DNA of 64,000 nt from Liquidambar formosana (lineage: Eukaryota > Streptophyta > Magnoliopsida > Saxifragales > Altingiaceae), in assembly GCA_039720395.1 (NCBI GenBank), contig CM077831.1, positions 15,368,982 to 15,432,981 on the forward strand, given 5' to 3'. A program made the position numbers and the translations under genes. The notes beneath the pieces were generated by a model. The model saw nothing but the letters and a program-made list of their open reading frames with translations. It did not search any database and was not told the DNA's origin. Positions 11,700-24,155 of the stretch are shown in pieces. Every line of letters begins with the position of its first letter. Position 1 is the first letter of the stretch.

Positions 11700-13650
11700 C
11701 ATAGTGTAGAATAAGGCTTCTTAACACTTTAAGAACCTTACTTGTGTTATCCTAGGGCACATGCCCTTGAATAATGAATTCTTATCTGAAGTAAATCAGA
11801 CCTCCCTTAGAATTCTCCATGTTGAACTCCTTCAACATTTCAACTATGTTTGATGATTTGGAGATACTTAGCAATCTATATGATCTATCTCTATAGATCT
11901 TATTGGATGCTTCTGCCAAATCTTTCATGAATTAGTTTTTCTCCAAAAACCAAAACTTTACATTAGATAATATTCATATATCATTCATAATGATTATGAT
12001 GTCATCTATACTTAGGATAAAGAAAAACGATCGCACTCCCACTAACCTTTTATACACTCATGGTCCATCTATACAATGAGAGAAATCAAACAATTTGATT
12101 ACTTCAACTTTATAGATGTTCTAATTATGAGAACCTTGTAGTCTATTAATAGACTTCTATAACTTACACATTTTTATGGTTTTTCACCATTTGATATAAC
12201 ATCTTTATATCCTTTTTGACATATCTTATATTCAAAATGTGTGTTTATAGATAATAAGATCCAAATGGATTTCAGCATAACTATTATCAAACAAGTTTTT
12301 TTATAGACAACTTTTTGCCTATGTTGAAAACATTCTTAAATAGCCAAGCCTTTTAGGTCTCTACCTATCCATATTGGATTTAATGACTCTTAGACATTTC
12401 TCGAGTTGATGTGAAACATCGTCTAGTCATAATCAATAGGATTATCTTGGTGATCTTTATCACTAAAGAACAATTCCTTCACATTCTAATAGAGATACAA
12501 TATCTCTCTTATGTTAAGAAATATCCAATTTGATCTATGAAAAGATTGTAGTGTGGTTAAGGGTTTTGTCTCAACAAAGACAAGGGTTGGATCTTTGTTC
12601 GTTTGTGGCTTTATAGACAATTCTATAAATTCTATCTACTTTTGCATCTTTCTTGAATGAACTCTTTCTCAAGAAAATCCAGCAAACATCCTAATGGACA
12701 ACTTTTGTTCATTAGGGTAATAGAAATACTATCCCAACCACTTTTGGGATATACCACAATTCAACATTTACTTGACCTTATTTCCAGATTGTCTACATTA
12801 TGTTTCCAGACATACGTAGCACAAGCCCAAGCCTTAACTTCTTTAAGTTGGGTTTCTTCCCATATCATATCTGATATAATAGGGACAAAACTGAAGTGAA
12901 CCCTAAATTATCAATATGTAGCAATTTTAAGGTATATCCTAGATGGATACATTAGTAAAACTCATCATGGATCAAACCATATCTCAATAGGGTTCAATTC
13001 GTTTTCTTAGATTCACCATTGAGCTATGGTATTCTAAGATGAGTCTACTGTAATTGAATGCATGCTCTACATAACTATATACATCACAATGTATTAGTCA
13101 AATTATAAATGTAACTCTTTCACTTCACCAAGTAAAAGATGGGTTTGGTCATCTCATAACCAAGTCATAATCGTTACATTTAAATGAGAGTCTCTACATC
13201 TCTTGTATTCTCGGAATACGTTGCATTCGCTCTAATTAGTCATTTAAATTCAGAAATCAAATTTCTAGAATGTCTTAAATGACCTAGTTAAGAAATAAGT
13301 TCGCAAAATTAATCTAGCAACTCTTGCTCTATTAAAATTTTTAAAGGTAACTTATTATCTACTTAACTTTCTGCTTCGATTTAGATTACACTAGAATCCA
13401 AAAACCAAGAAGCAGAACTAACCAACAATTTAGTTTAGAGCATGAACCAAAACTTCAAAAGTTTGGTTCTTCTAGGAAGATTGATACTTTATCAAGTTCC
13501 CTTTTCAATACCTTATATTTACTACAAAATAATTATATTTCTTTGTCTTTGACTTTTCAAGACTTGCTTCTCTCTATGCTTCCATTTTTAAATCACATCT
13601 AGCTTCTCAAGCTATTCTATGTGATTAATCATTTTTCAAAAGAGTGATTA
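11700..13650 (-). pseudogene. decayed Copia pol (integrase end and reverse transcriptase)
   Basis: Reading the minus strand through many stops and shifts, family-typical pieces appear in the expected order. Near 12850-12680 there is a post-integrase region (GKKPNLKEVKAWAC, VVYPKSGWDS, LEKEFI). Near 12050-11880 there are RT pieces (VSGSAIVFL preceding the remains of an LYVDD region). Near 11840-11780 there is a MENSKGGLIYF piece matching the RT/RNase H junction of Copia elements. The coding content is destroyed. Confidence 0.65.
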
Positions 13651-14195
13651 TTAATAAACAACCTTTGTTACATCCTAGTTTAGAAGAAGTCCTTTATAAG
13701 TACTACACTTTATAGTATTATTTTACTCACTATACAACCTTTGTATGTGATGTAGGACATCAAAGGCACTTGCATTGACTAATTTTGCTTCTGAATCTCA
13801 TTAGTCATCAATACTATCATATAGCATGGCAACAAGATGCCAATTGCGCATAGTGTCTTTTTCTTCTTAGGATGTTTTATGAGGGCCTTTAATAAAAGGC
13901 CTAATAGCATATAAACAATCTTTTGAAATTGAGAATAATTCTCAATTTCCTAAGTCAATCAAAGAAATTGGGTTTAGTCAAACTATCACTATCCTATATA
14001 TTAGGAAATAGGGGTTTTGAGGTGAGTAAATAGGTAATCTACATAAACAGAGAATTAGATTTCATTTTTATCCATAATGATTGGATCTTTAATCATATGG
14101 TACTTCCCACTATTTTATCAAATTCCATACACCCTCTAATGGAATTCGGGAATCTCATTCCTAATGGGGATTGGGGTCCCACTGTGACATAGAAG

Positions 14196-14460
14196 CCTCA
14201 CATGTTAGTTTCTTAGCTTCTAACCCACAATAAGAAGACAACTCTTTGTCTATTGCTTCATAAGCAAGTTCCAATCATTTTGCCTCTAGGGAACATACAC
14301 CTCACATGTTAGTTTCTTGGAATACTTCCCTAGTTAAGTTAAACCCATCATTCACACAAGTATGTTTCGCCAAATATATACCTCACATGTTAGTTTCTTG
14401 GTATATACTAGTTTAGGCACCCCATGATATCTCATATGTGATAGTTTCAAGTAATGTCTT
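14196..14460 (-). repeat. short interspersed motif repeated in Copia interior
   Basis: cctcacatgttagtttctt occurs at about 14196, 14301 and 14381, with a weaker version near 14429. The flanks between copies are unrelated. The function is unknown. Confidence 0.55.
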
Positions 14461-15733
14461 TAACATGGGTAGCTCCTACATGTCTGCAGCCAGGTACCCA
14501 CATTAAGGGACGTTAGATGATCCTATAATGATTGAAGGCAATGAAGAATTCATTCCCCAATGACTTCTCCATTTTCAACTTAATATTAAATAAGAGGGGT
14601 TTTAAAGGGTCTCATCAAATTAACATGCATCCTATGTATCAAAATTTAAACATATAAATTATGCTATTTATAATCATACATCTTATGCTATTATAAAATC
14701 ATACATTGCATGCTATTATATATCAACATATATAAAGTACCATATTTTGATATTAGTCCATAAGTGAATAGGTAACATATACCAAACTATGGTATTGGAG
14801 CTAATACAATTATCTCATAAATTAAAGCTCCCACTATGATGAATATAGACTTTAAGAAGATTCAATCCAAGCCAATAGATTGAATCCTAGGTCCATGGTG
14901 GGTGTAGGTAATCGTAAAATAAACCATTCGTAACATGCATGCTTTCTTGAAAAACTTCTCTAAGCTTTCAAGTCCTTCAATCTGCTCCCTTGGCTTGATG
15001 GTCTCCACCATTAGCTTGTTGGTCTCCACCATTGGCTTGTTGGGCTCCATCATACTCCTTTGAGTCCACCATGCTCCTTAGTGCACTCTTGATTACATAA
15101 CATTTACATAATTTATAGAAAGGGATACATAAGGGGAATTTGGGGTACATAAGAGAATGATAGAGAGAGAGGGAAGGCGGCATGCAAGCCCCCAAATAAT
15201 AAATTACATCACCATAATAAAATTACAACTCTTGAAAAATTATTACAACCCATTCATAAGACGGCCAATCACAATTGGTTTAAGGGGTATAGTCCATAAT
15301 CATCATCCAAACACATACATACAATCTCATTGCATAATGTAAAGAAAAACTGTAAGCATTAAAACATATGAGCATTATGGTAATTCTCTTGAATGATTTA
15401 CATTAATCTCATTAATGCATCCTAATCTTATTAGGTTTTAACAAAATATCCAGAATTAAATAAAGTCTTAACATTTAAAACATTTAGTTTCAATTAATCA
15501 AATTAATAGAAACATATAAAGTTTCTTAAAATAACTCTAATATCCAATATTAGGGTTTCCTTATTTAAACAAAACAATTTCATTTAATTAAGAATTTTCA
15601 GATTTTAATTTAATCCCCAATTGTATTTTAAACCATTTAAAACATTATAAAATTAATCAATATTAATTAAATAATTAACATGGGAATTAAATAAAATCAA
15701 TTAAATGATGAATTAGTGTATTAGGGTTTCCTA

Positions 15734-15775
15734 AAACCCTAAACCCTAAATGCATAACCCTAAACCCTAAATGCA
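15734..15775. repeat. interstitial telomere-like CCCTAAA tract
   Basis: Several ccctaaa/ccctaa units are clustered, with more scattered in the next 350 bases. They lie inside the Copia interior, not at a chromosome end. The surrounding 15400-16130 is rich in ttaattaa and aatta. Confidence 0.6.
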
Positions 15776-17505
15776 AGCCCTAATCATTAAATGCCTTATG
15801 ATTGGTCATTTAATGTCCAATCATTAAAACCCTAGGTTCATACGGTATCTAATAAAAGGGATTAGGGTTTAATTAATTCCAAATAGGGTATTTATTACCC
15901 TTAATTAATTACACTAATTAGGGTTATCAAAACCCTAACCCTAGACATCATTAATGGTATTAATTATGCCCTAACAATTAATAACCATGATTGGTCATTT
16001 AATGACCAATCATTAACTCTTAATTAAGGTAATTAATATTCCAATTAGGGTTTTAATTAATGCCATAATGAAATTAGGGTTTCATCATTAACTCAAAATT
16101 AGGGTTTCATCCTTAACTCTATGCAGCCGTCACTACCAGGGGGCTGCCTGAGCTTGGCTAGGCTGCCATGGCCACCAACGGCTGTGGGAGGCCATGGCCA
16201 GCCAAGGGAGAGGACTACAAGGGTGTGGGACAAGCCCTTGGACATGTGAGAAGTGGTGGAAGTGGCTGCCATCATCAAGAACAATCAGGGTTTCCAAAAC
16301 CCATTGCTGGAGCCATTGTTGCAGACCTTGAAGGTCACAATAGCTTCTAAATCCTTATCAATTCGACTCCTCCATTGAAACCAGCTTTTGTATCATGTCC
16401 CTACATGAAATACTAAGCTAATAGAAGAGGTTTGGATGATCAAATCATCACCAATTGTTCTAAACAATTAAAACAACAGTATGCTGCCCAGAATTTGACA
16501 GCATACTGTCCATGGTCAGAAATTGATTTAAAACCCAGCAAGATGAATGAATTAGGCTACCGAACGAATTTTCCCAGTATCCTACATGTCTTAGGAAACT
16601 AATGCAATTGGTTTCATGCAATTTGGAGTTCCCTAACTCAAGTTCTAATCAAAACTCCATTGATGACTTTTCTGCAGAGAAAATCTGCTATGCTGTTCAT
16701 GAAAAATTTTCAAACTTTTTGAATCTTTTTCCATCAAAACCTTTTTGAAACTTAAAGAAACTCATATACACATGATATATAATGATCCTAAAATAGATTT
16801 GCATCAAAAATATAGAAGCTTTGATTGAATTTAATTGCAAGAACCTCTGGGTTCTAAAACCCAGATTCAGCCTCCATGGTGTTCTTCTCCTTCTTCCTTC
16901 TGTTCTAGCATCTTAATCCAATTATAATGCATCTAAATGCTTGGGAACCTTTCCCTACCATGTCTAGAACATAACCCAAGTGGTGGCAACCATTGCCATG
17001 CCTTTGATCTCCATCAATAACTCAAAGTTGTGGCTATTGCATCATTCCCAAGCAAAACTGTCTTTCCAGACAGCCTGTAGTAAAAAATTCATAACTTTCA
17101 CTACAGAACTCGGATTGACGCACCGCTTGTCGGGTTGGAAAGCTTATTCAAAGAGTTTTCTAACCATATATGGCTCAAAAATTTTGGAGAAGAACTCTGA
17201 TTTCGGCATGCAAAACAAGATGACGGTTTTTAATGGCTACCATGAAAACTGTTCATAATAGTTTTATAAAACCCTAGAATCCTTATTATTCTTCTCCAAA
17301 CTCAAACCCTATGCAACCTATTGCATCCATGGCTACACTTAACCATCAATTAGAAGAGGAGTAGAAGAGAATTGACCTAGGGTTCCAAACCCTAGGTTCG
17401 GCCATGGAGGAAAACCAATTATGCAGAAAAATTTTCCAAATTTTTGAATCATTCAACTACACCATAATTACCAGCCCATATGTATTTTGTTTTATGCATA
17501 ATCAT

Positions 17506-17518
17506 GGCTCTGATACCA
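17506..17518 (-). promoter_or_regulatory. Copia primer-binding site (initiator tRNA-Met)
   Basis: The minus strand reads TGGTATCAGAGCC one base after the LTR end, the standard plant iMet PBS. Confidence 0.9.
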
Positions 17519-17519
17519 C

Positions 17520-19174
17520 TGTTGGGAATCGAACAAGAGGGAAAAATAGAAGTGCGGAATATAAAAATTTTTCCTACGATTCCCAATCCCATGAATCTAA
17601 CTATGCATAACACAAAATCAAACCCTAACTACGAAAAGGGTTAGAATACTTACAATTTTAATGTCTTCTCCTTTTTTGCTCCAAGCTTTGACTCCAGACG
17701 GCGGTGAATGAGCAGCACAAGTGTGCTACCTCCAACAGTATCCACACCTAGCTAGTGTTTCAAGTCCTTTCCTCCTTTTCCTTATTGTTGCTAGTGTAGG
17801 AGAAGAGAGAAGAGAGAGAGAGGGAGGCTGGAAATTCTGGCCAGCCCTTGGAGAGTTCAACTTTTTGATGATGTCACACATCATAGTGTGACTTATATAG
17901 TCCACACTAAGGGGGCTGGCCCTAGGGGGAAACCCTATTAGGGTTTTATGCAATTTCTCTAAATTGCACAATAACCCCTATAAATTATATCAAATATAAA
18001 TAAGCCTCAAAGAACTATTCTTTATGCACTCATACCCTTTCTCTCATAGACTTTAAAGCTCATCTTGCATGATCAGTGTGTGACCCATTGGGTTCACATC
18101 ATCAAGTAGTAGGAATACCACGAGGTGTGCATAATGGAACTCTTTCCATTTAGGGTCTAATTGGAACTCCTTTCAATTCTCTAATTGATTATAACTCACT
18201 TATATCAATTAGGGCTTCTACTAACCATGAGTAACACCTAGCATATAGCTCATGGTGTGGTCCTTAATGAGGTGAATAGTCATTTACAAAGAACCCTTTT
18301 GTTATAGTTTATAGGTTATAATTGCATCCTTCCTTCAACACAATGTCTCCAATTGAACTAATAGGACATGGAAGTCTGTCAAGTCCCTAGTTCAATTACT
18401 TTATACTCATTCATAGATATCAACTCATTGATGAACTCATGGAAACTCTTTTCCACATTCATCGTACCATGGCCATGGATTTAATGAGTTATATTATGAA
18501 TGCTATATGAGACATTCTCTCTCTTTTTCCTAAGAGTGATGGGTCCCTTGTTGATCACTCACATGCCTTCATACACGTAGCAGTAGGGCCAATGAACACC
18601 TTTGCAAACCCCTGAATAGGATCTGCACTTAGTGTTATCAAACTTCTAAAGCTACATGCATAAGACAACTATGGTGTCTCAGGTCTAAGTATTACTTGTA
18701 CCACTATAACAATGAGAAACTGATTGACAGGCAGGATAAAACTCCATTCAATTTATCTCATATCTTTGGTCACATTCAGTGTACCTATTCTCGTAATAGG
18801 CACCCACTTGTTGGTTGTAGTGTCTCCACACAAATAGCTTGAGACTAGCTATCCTGCTATAGAGTCAACCTAACAAGTGCTAGTCCTATGGTTCATTACT
18901 GTCCATCATAGTGAACCTTCAACTAGGAATGCTTTAGGAGTTTAGTGCAGAGATATATTCTACAGTCTCAAAATTACAACTCTTTGTAATTCCATATTCT
19001 CAATTCTAACTCCATGGACATATTATGTAAATATAAATGATGCATATAAACATAATAGAATAAGCCCTTTTATTAAATCAATAATAAATGTGACATAAAT
19101 AAATGAAATCAAATGATTGTTCCTAATCCCTAAACAATCATCTCCATGATTGGTTCTAGGGTATAATCCTAACA
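17520..19174 (-). repeat. 5' LTR of the Copia element
   Basis: This is the direct-repeat partner of 9466-11124. On the minus strand it begins TGTTAGGATTATACC and ends GATTCCCAACA beside the PBS. Confidence 0.9.
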
Positions 19175-19370
19175 GAAGAAAGGGGATTTGGTATTAAAAG
19201 AGATTCGAGCTCCAATTTTTGATCCACAAGGAAAGTTCAAACCAAGTTGGGGTGGCCCATACGTCATCAAGGAAATATTGCCAGCAGGGGCTGTTCGACT
19301 TATGGACTTAGATGGGATCGAGTTTGCCCGTCCTACCAATCTAGACCAATTAAAGAAGTATTATGTATAA
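19175..19370 (+). pseudogene. int: integrase C-terminal end of the gypsy element
   Basis: This continues integrase after the insertion, starting with the right gaaga duplication. The chromo/SH3-like C-terminal module of Tat integrases is clear (GDLVLKEI, FKPSWGGPYVIKEIL, LDQLKKYYV), ending at TAA 19368-19370. Confidence 0.85.
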
Positions 19371-19703
19371 GGCCTGCTAGGTTGAAAACCTGTAAAGGCA
19401 GCCTAGGCAAAAGTTAAGGCATTTGAACTACGAGAACCTGATTCCACAAAAAAGAAAAGAAACTAAAGAAAAAAGAAAGAAAAGAGAAAGAAAAAGAAAA
19501 AAAAAAAGAAAAAAAAGAAAATGGGGATACGTAGGCAACCCATAAAGTTACCTTAGGTGCGGTCCAAACAACACAATCACAAAGAATCTCAAAAGTAAAT
19601 TATTATTGGCAATTCATTTGAAACTAATTGTTTGACATAGCAATTTATTGGTGTTAAGTAAAAGAGCTATCGACATGCCATAGATATTCTATTCCTTGAG
19701 TCT
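19371..19703 (+). other. gypsy post-pol spacer with purine-rich tract
   Basis: A 90-base A/G tract (about 19448-19530) is followed by ggggatacgtaggcaac, a phrase related to the tacgtaggcgctc sequence in the LTRs. No gene is visible here. Confidence 0.5.
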
Positions 19704-20990
19704 TTAAGTTCTCTTGAGTTTCTTCAGAGTTGTCTTGTCTGTCTTCTTTCTTTCTCTCTCAAGTTTTCTTTTCTTTTGTAAGTCGTGGTTGTGTGCTACC
19801 CCCACTGCTTCAAGAATGTCTTCTCTACAAAGCCCATGTCTAGTGTCCTTTATAAGGTCATAAATTCTTTCTCTGCAGGAAGTCTCCCTTTCGCCCAAAT
19901 CATCTTTCAATGATTGCTTATATTCTTGACTCAGCTTGAAAGGTCCTTCAGTGTTGGCAATTCGAGTCAATTTCAGGTCTATAGGCCAGCGAGTCCTCGC
20001 CCACTTGATTATGGTAAGACCGACAAGTTCCACAGAGCAACGAGGTCCTTTTAAGGATGGTATGGTTTGCATAGCGCCCATCTAGCGAATAATTTTCAAA
20101 GTCCAATAGAAAGAAGTCGATCCTAGCCCTATGAGTTTGACAAAAGCATACCCCGAGGTTCGAAAAAGTACCTGTTCTTTAAACCCCCATGTCAAGACAT
20201 ACCATTTGATGTTTCGCCATGATAGTGTTTAGAAATAACCCAACCAATCTCTTAAAGAGAATGGCCCAGGAAGTTCAACTCAGTGCAGACAGAAGTGCTG
20301 GGGCTTGTATGGATTGGTAGTGGTAGGAGATAGAAAATTCAAGTGCTCGAATAGCCACATTTGCAATAAAAAGGGGCTACCTCCTAAAGGCGCTTTAGGG
20401 TTGCCATGAACCTTATCTAAGCCATTCAAGGTTTCAGTTAGTACCAAGAGAATAATGTTATGTCACTTGAGAAGAGGGGCAATCAACTCACACATTTGAA
20501 CAGGGGCTTGAAGAGTGTTGGTGGAGATGAGAAAGCAACCAATTAAACAGAAAGCGAGAGCATGCTGAATTTGAAGGGTGAAAGTCAGAGTACCTTTGCT
20601 ATCATAAGCCAAGAATAAGGTTGCTAACTTCATTAAGTCCACCATATGATCCTTTACAAAGATCGTTACATCCTTCTGAGGAATGCCAAGAAAGTCTAAG
20701 AAAGAAGCAATGTAATCTGAGCGAGGTGTAGGAAGGATGAATGGTCCTACGGGTGAAACTCCAAATAAAGCACAGAATTCCTCCATAGTTGGGCATAATT
20801 CTTCATAATTGAATCGAAAGACATGGATTTGAGGATCCCAGAAATATGTAGCAGCAGTGAGAAGGGTCGTTTCGAGCTTCATATGCCTTATGGAGAGCAA
20901 TGGTTCCAAACCGAAGCGCTTAAACTCAGTTTTGTCTCTGGCAGCCATGACTGCCAAAAACCTTCTTAAGAACCCATCCAAGGCTTCCAT
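19704..20990 (-). pseudogene. antisense ORF 2: DUF7745/plant-mobile-domain-like protein
   Basis: A single minus-strand frame runs from ATG 20990 to 19704 (about 428 codons), interrupted only by in-frame stops: TGA at 20465-20463, then three more including one just before Met 20081. The N-terminal 175 codons carry a pattern I recognise from the plant DUF7745/PMD group (FWDPQIHVFRF, CPTMEEFCALFG), followed by an LLLQMWLFEHLN-like segment and a basic, coiled-coil-like C-terminus rich in Lys, Arg and Glu. The stops look like single-base changes; no frameshift is needed. It lies antisense to pol in the gypsy 3' region, where Tat elements are known to carry extra ORFs. Its function is unknown. Confidence 0.7.
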
Positions 20991-21035
20991 AATTATTTTA
21001 AATGAAAAATAAGTGAGCTAGAAGGCTCCCCTCAT

Positions 21036-21046
21036 GTGTTTTTATA
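21036..21046 (-). promoter_or_regulatory. TATA box of antisense ORF 2
   Basis: The minus strand reads CTTATAAAAAC about 50 bases before the ATG and about 90 bases from the hairpin module at 21134. Confidence 0.55.
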
Positions 21047-21133
21047 AGGAAAAGGTCACAAATTCAAGTCCTAAAAGGAGTAGAATCGTCAAAATAGCAA
21101 AAACCCTGAAAAATCACGAAAAAACGCGTCAAC

Positions 21134-21213
21134 CTCAGGTAACCGTCCGGGGCTGGACGGTCAACCATCTAGGCCCAGACGGCTAACCATCCGAGGCCAG
21201 ATGGTCACCCGAG
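21134..21213. promoter_or_regulatory. multi-hairpin promoter module, copy 1
   Basis: The module is 80 bases long. Outer arms are ctcaggtaacc (21134-21144) and ggtcacccgag (21203-21213). Inside are two six-base hairpins with four-base loops: GGACGG/CCATCT at 21155-21170 and AGACGG/CCATCC at 21177-21192. It lies upstream of antisense ORF 2. Confidence 0.75.
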
Positions 21214-21492
21214 GCTCCACCTTGTTTTGCCTTATTTCGCCCGGTTTTGCCTATTTTTGCTTTCGGATAGCCCTTTTAGGCCATTTTCACTCCTGTAAGC
21301 TCACATTGACTCAAGTTTTCATAAGAAGGGCACCACAACATCATCATGATATATTCAAAGAAGCACCACAAGTATCCATAATAAGGGTTAAGAAAGTTGG
21401 TTTAAGGTTGCAATTACAAAACATAGCATGAAATGCAAGAAGATAGCCATTGTCTCATTATTTTTACAATCCCAACAAAGAAGTAAATGAAC

Positions 21493-24155
21493 TCAATGGG
21501 TCCCAGAGCTTCTTTTGTGGCTCGGCCCAGCTCCATCACGACCCCCACGAGGTGCTCTAGGAGGGTGCATTGATGGTAGCGACTGCACAGACGAAGTCTG
21601 TTGCAAAGAAACTAAGTATGAGAATAGGGTTAGTTGAAAACCACAAATGGGAACTTTAAATAGGTTGAACACTTACTGTGGCATCTAGACGGGCTTCCAC
21701 CATGGATTTGGCTAAACTCATCCTCACAAGGTCACGCCTCAAGCCCTTGCTAAGGTCAATGAACTCTTGGGCATACGCCGTAGGCACCTAAAATAATCAA
21801 TAAGATTAAATTGAAGGTAATGTTGAAAGAAAAGAGAAATACCCATAAAGAGAACTCACCTGTTCTCGACTTGGGTCGATCCTAGGGGATTCATCAAAAG
21901 CGGAATGGGTTATGGTAGTCTTGACAAAATCCGACCCGCAGCACAAATCAATGGACCAATTAGGCAGAGGCAAGGGCAGTGACCTATCCCCTCCATTTCA
22001 TCTTCTTCAGAGCCAGGAATCACTCCTGAGACCACTGTAGAGCTATGCCCTCTTAGTCATCGACCCTGCAAGTGTTCACCTATCAAATAAAGTCTCTATC
22101 AAAAGAAAAAGGCTAGGAAAGTGTCAAAAACTTACCCCTTGAGGAGGGAGGCCTATCACCCTGGGTCTAATCAGATATTGATGGCAGAAAGTGTCGTACA
22201 CATTGTCAGGAGAAGTGAACTCCTCCGCATCCTAACCCCTCAAAGCATCCCATAACTCCTCCCCCTCCATCAAGTGAGCATGCCTCATGTTAAGTGGTGG
22301 TGGCATTGGAGCCATGGCTGCGTTCACATTACCCATGACTTGTCGTAAGACTCGTTCCCCCAAGTACCAATACCTACCCACGGGGCCTTCTCCAAAAGCA
22401 CCCTCTTGCCAGTCAACATCAAGCTAGAAATGCATCGCTTGGGTAGCATTGGCACCCATATCTTCCAGGGATCCCATTCAATCTGTTCAAAAATCCGAAA
22501 TGAGAAATAAGAAGTAAAAAAGAAAAGAAAAGAATAGGGAAAGAATTTCACCATGTCAGCTATCAGGCTTGCTAGGTGAGCTCTAACATAAGCATAATCA
22601 TGACGATTTGCCGCCCAAAAAGACACATAAGTGGGAGAGTAATTCTTGAGGGTAGGCCATTCAATGGTTTCCTCAGCAAGGGATGGGCGACATAGGTTAA
22701 GGTACTCATAGCACCAAACCTATCAAGAGTTGAGAAAAGAGTCAAAAAAGAAAGGAAAATATAAGAAAGAGCGAAAAGAAATAAAAGGGAAGTAGCATTA
22801 CCTCCCAAACAAAAGGCATCCCTCTAAAGTCTTTGGTAACACCGCGTGACATGTCATACATTGTTCGATACATGGTGGCTAGAGCAGCCCCTCCCCAGTT
22901 GAATTTCCTAATCTTGCCAACATCTTCCATGCTTGCAAGAAGACCCAAAGGGGCTAAGTTGCGCATACCGACAAAGAATGTGCATGAGATCATGTAGAGA
23001 AGGAATGCTCTTGTAATGCAATCGGGGCTCGCACCCTCGCTCTCCCTTTGCTTTGCAAATTTGTTAAAAAGCCAGGTGTGGGGCACCGCTTTCTTGATTA
23101 CCTCAACGTCCATTCCGAGGTAAACTAGGAGATAATCCTCATCCGTAGATGCCTCTTCATAGAATTCCAAGCTCTTGCCCTTAATGCTCAAGCCCGTGAT
23201 CATGGTGAAGTCCTTGGGGGTTAATGTCATCTCTCCGAAACTGAAATGGAATGTGTTGGTGGTGTCCCAACATAGTTCAGACAAGGCTAGCAAGGCTTGC
23301 CTATCACATTAATCATTCCACAAAGAATCTAGGAATGGACCAAAACCAGCCTTTTCGACATGGTTCTTGGCTATAGGTTGGAAGTTTTCCATGTTCCGCC
23401 ACCATTCAATAAGTCCTTTGATAGAGGACCTAGTGCGCATGTCCTGAAAGTTGGGCTATAGCCGTTAAAAATACCTTAAGAGTTAGTTGAGAGAACATGG
23501 AAATAATAAGCTTACACTAGCAATTGGTTTCAAATTGTTTTCTAAAAGATGTCAAAATTTTGTTTTTATTCATGAAATGAATTGCTAATGGATGTTTATG
23601 AGTTTACTTGTTCATATGCCTTAATTTGGCAAGGATTGAACACTTTTTTATCACTTGGGCATTTTATCGAACACTTGGTGGGTGACACCTCCCAAGCCTT
23701 GAAACAAAAGAATTTTGTATGATCAATCATTGCTAAATCATAGCATATTACTCACTTGAGTGTTTACTTGTTGATATACATTGATTTGGTAAGGATTAAA
23801 CATCTTTATTTCACTTAAGCATTTTATCGAACACTTGGTGGGTGGCATTTTTCAAGCTTTCAAATGAAAAGCATTTGTGTGTTCAATCCTTGCCAAATCA
23901 AGGGATATCACTCAACAACCCAAGGGGTATTCAAAAGAAGTAGATAGGAATGCAATTTCATCAAAAGAATCGAAAGATTCAAAAGAAAAGTGTTAAGTTG
24001 GGTAAACTTACCTCTTGTTGGGAATAGAGGAATGAGAGATGCTTGTCGGGTTCAAGCAACACCCTATCTTGTGGAGCATCATAGAATGGTGCATTGTACT
24101 TGCTTTTAACCCCATGGAATGGATACTTGGTGCTTGAGTCCTTGCCAGATGACAT
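21493..24155 (-). pseudogene. antisense ORF 1: spliced plant-mobile-domain (PMD) gene
   Basis: Seven exons can be traced on the minus strand, all with GT-AG borders: 24155-24012, 23455-22802, 22719-22552, 22482-22136, 22065-21860, 21787-21677 and 21597-21493 (ending TGA). Exon 2 has the PMD signature: LIEWW, CWDTTNTFHFSFGEMTLTP, ITGL and the LAPLGLLASMEDVGKI region. A second copy at 44228 (plus strand) has the same borders for exons 1-4, which supports the model. Damage: TAA at 23309-23311, TAG at 22232-22234, a frameshift near 22375, and disorder in exon 5. PMD proteins occur both as TE-encoded and domesticated plant proteins; their biochemical role is unsettled. The gene is antisense to the host gypsy element. 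Confidence 0.75.
23456..24011 (-). repeat. intron 1 of the PMD gene with ~160-bp repeat
   Basis: Two units start at the phrase attttatcgaacacttgg (23661 and 23821). A related unit repeats three times in the corresponding intron of the second copy. Confidence 0.65.

Larger units (their letters stand above)
9466..19174 (-). mobile_element. Ty1/copia LTR retrotransposon nested in gypsy integrase
   Basis: Two direct repeats of about 1.65 kb bound a 6.4-kb interior and are flanked by gaaga. The orientation is minus: a PBS matching initiator tRNA-Met lies at 17506-17518 (reverse strand), and a purine-rich tract adjoins the other LTR at 11125-11140. The interior has only decayed pol remnants and long AT-rich non-coding sequence; no open frame exceeds about 90 codons. 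It looks like a non-autonomous, large-retrotransposon-derivative type of Copia. The clade is not resolved. Confidence 0.88.

Noticed and set aside
16099..16350. GC-richer overlapping frames on both strands in the Copia interior
   Set aside because: Both are short (60 codons), overlap antisense and show no domain; a ggccatggcc-rich inverted repeat accounts for the composition.
17506..17518. Possible tRNA gene fragment (tRNA-Met 3' end complement)
   Set aside because: Only the 13-base PBS is present, exactly one base from an LTR end.
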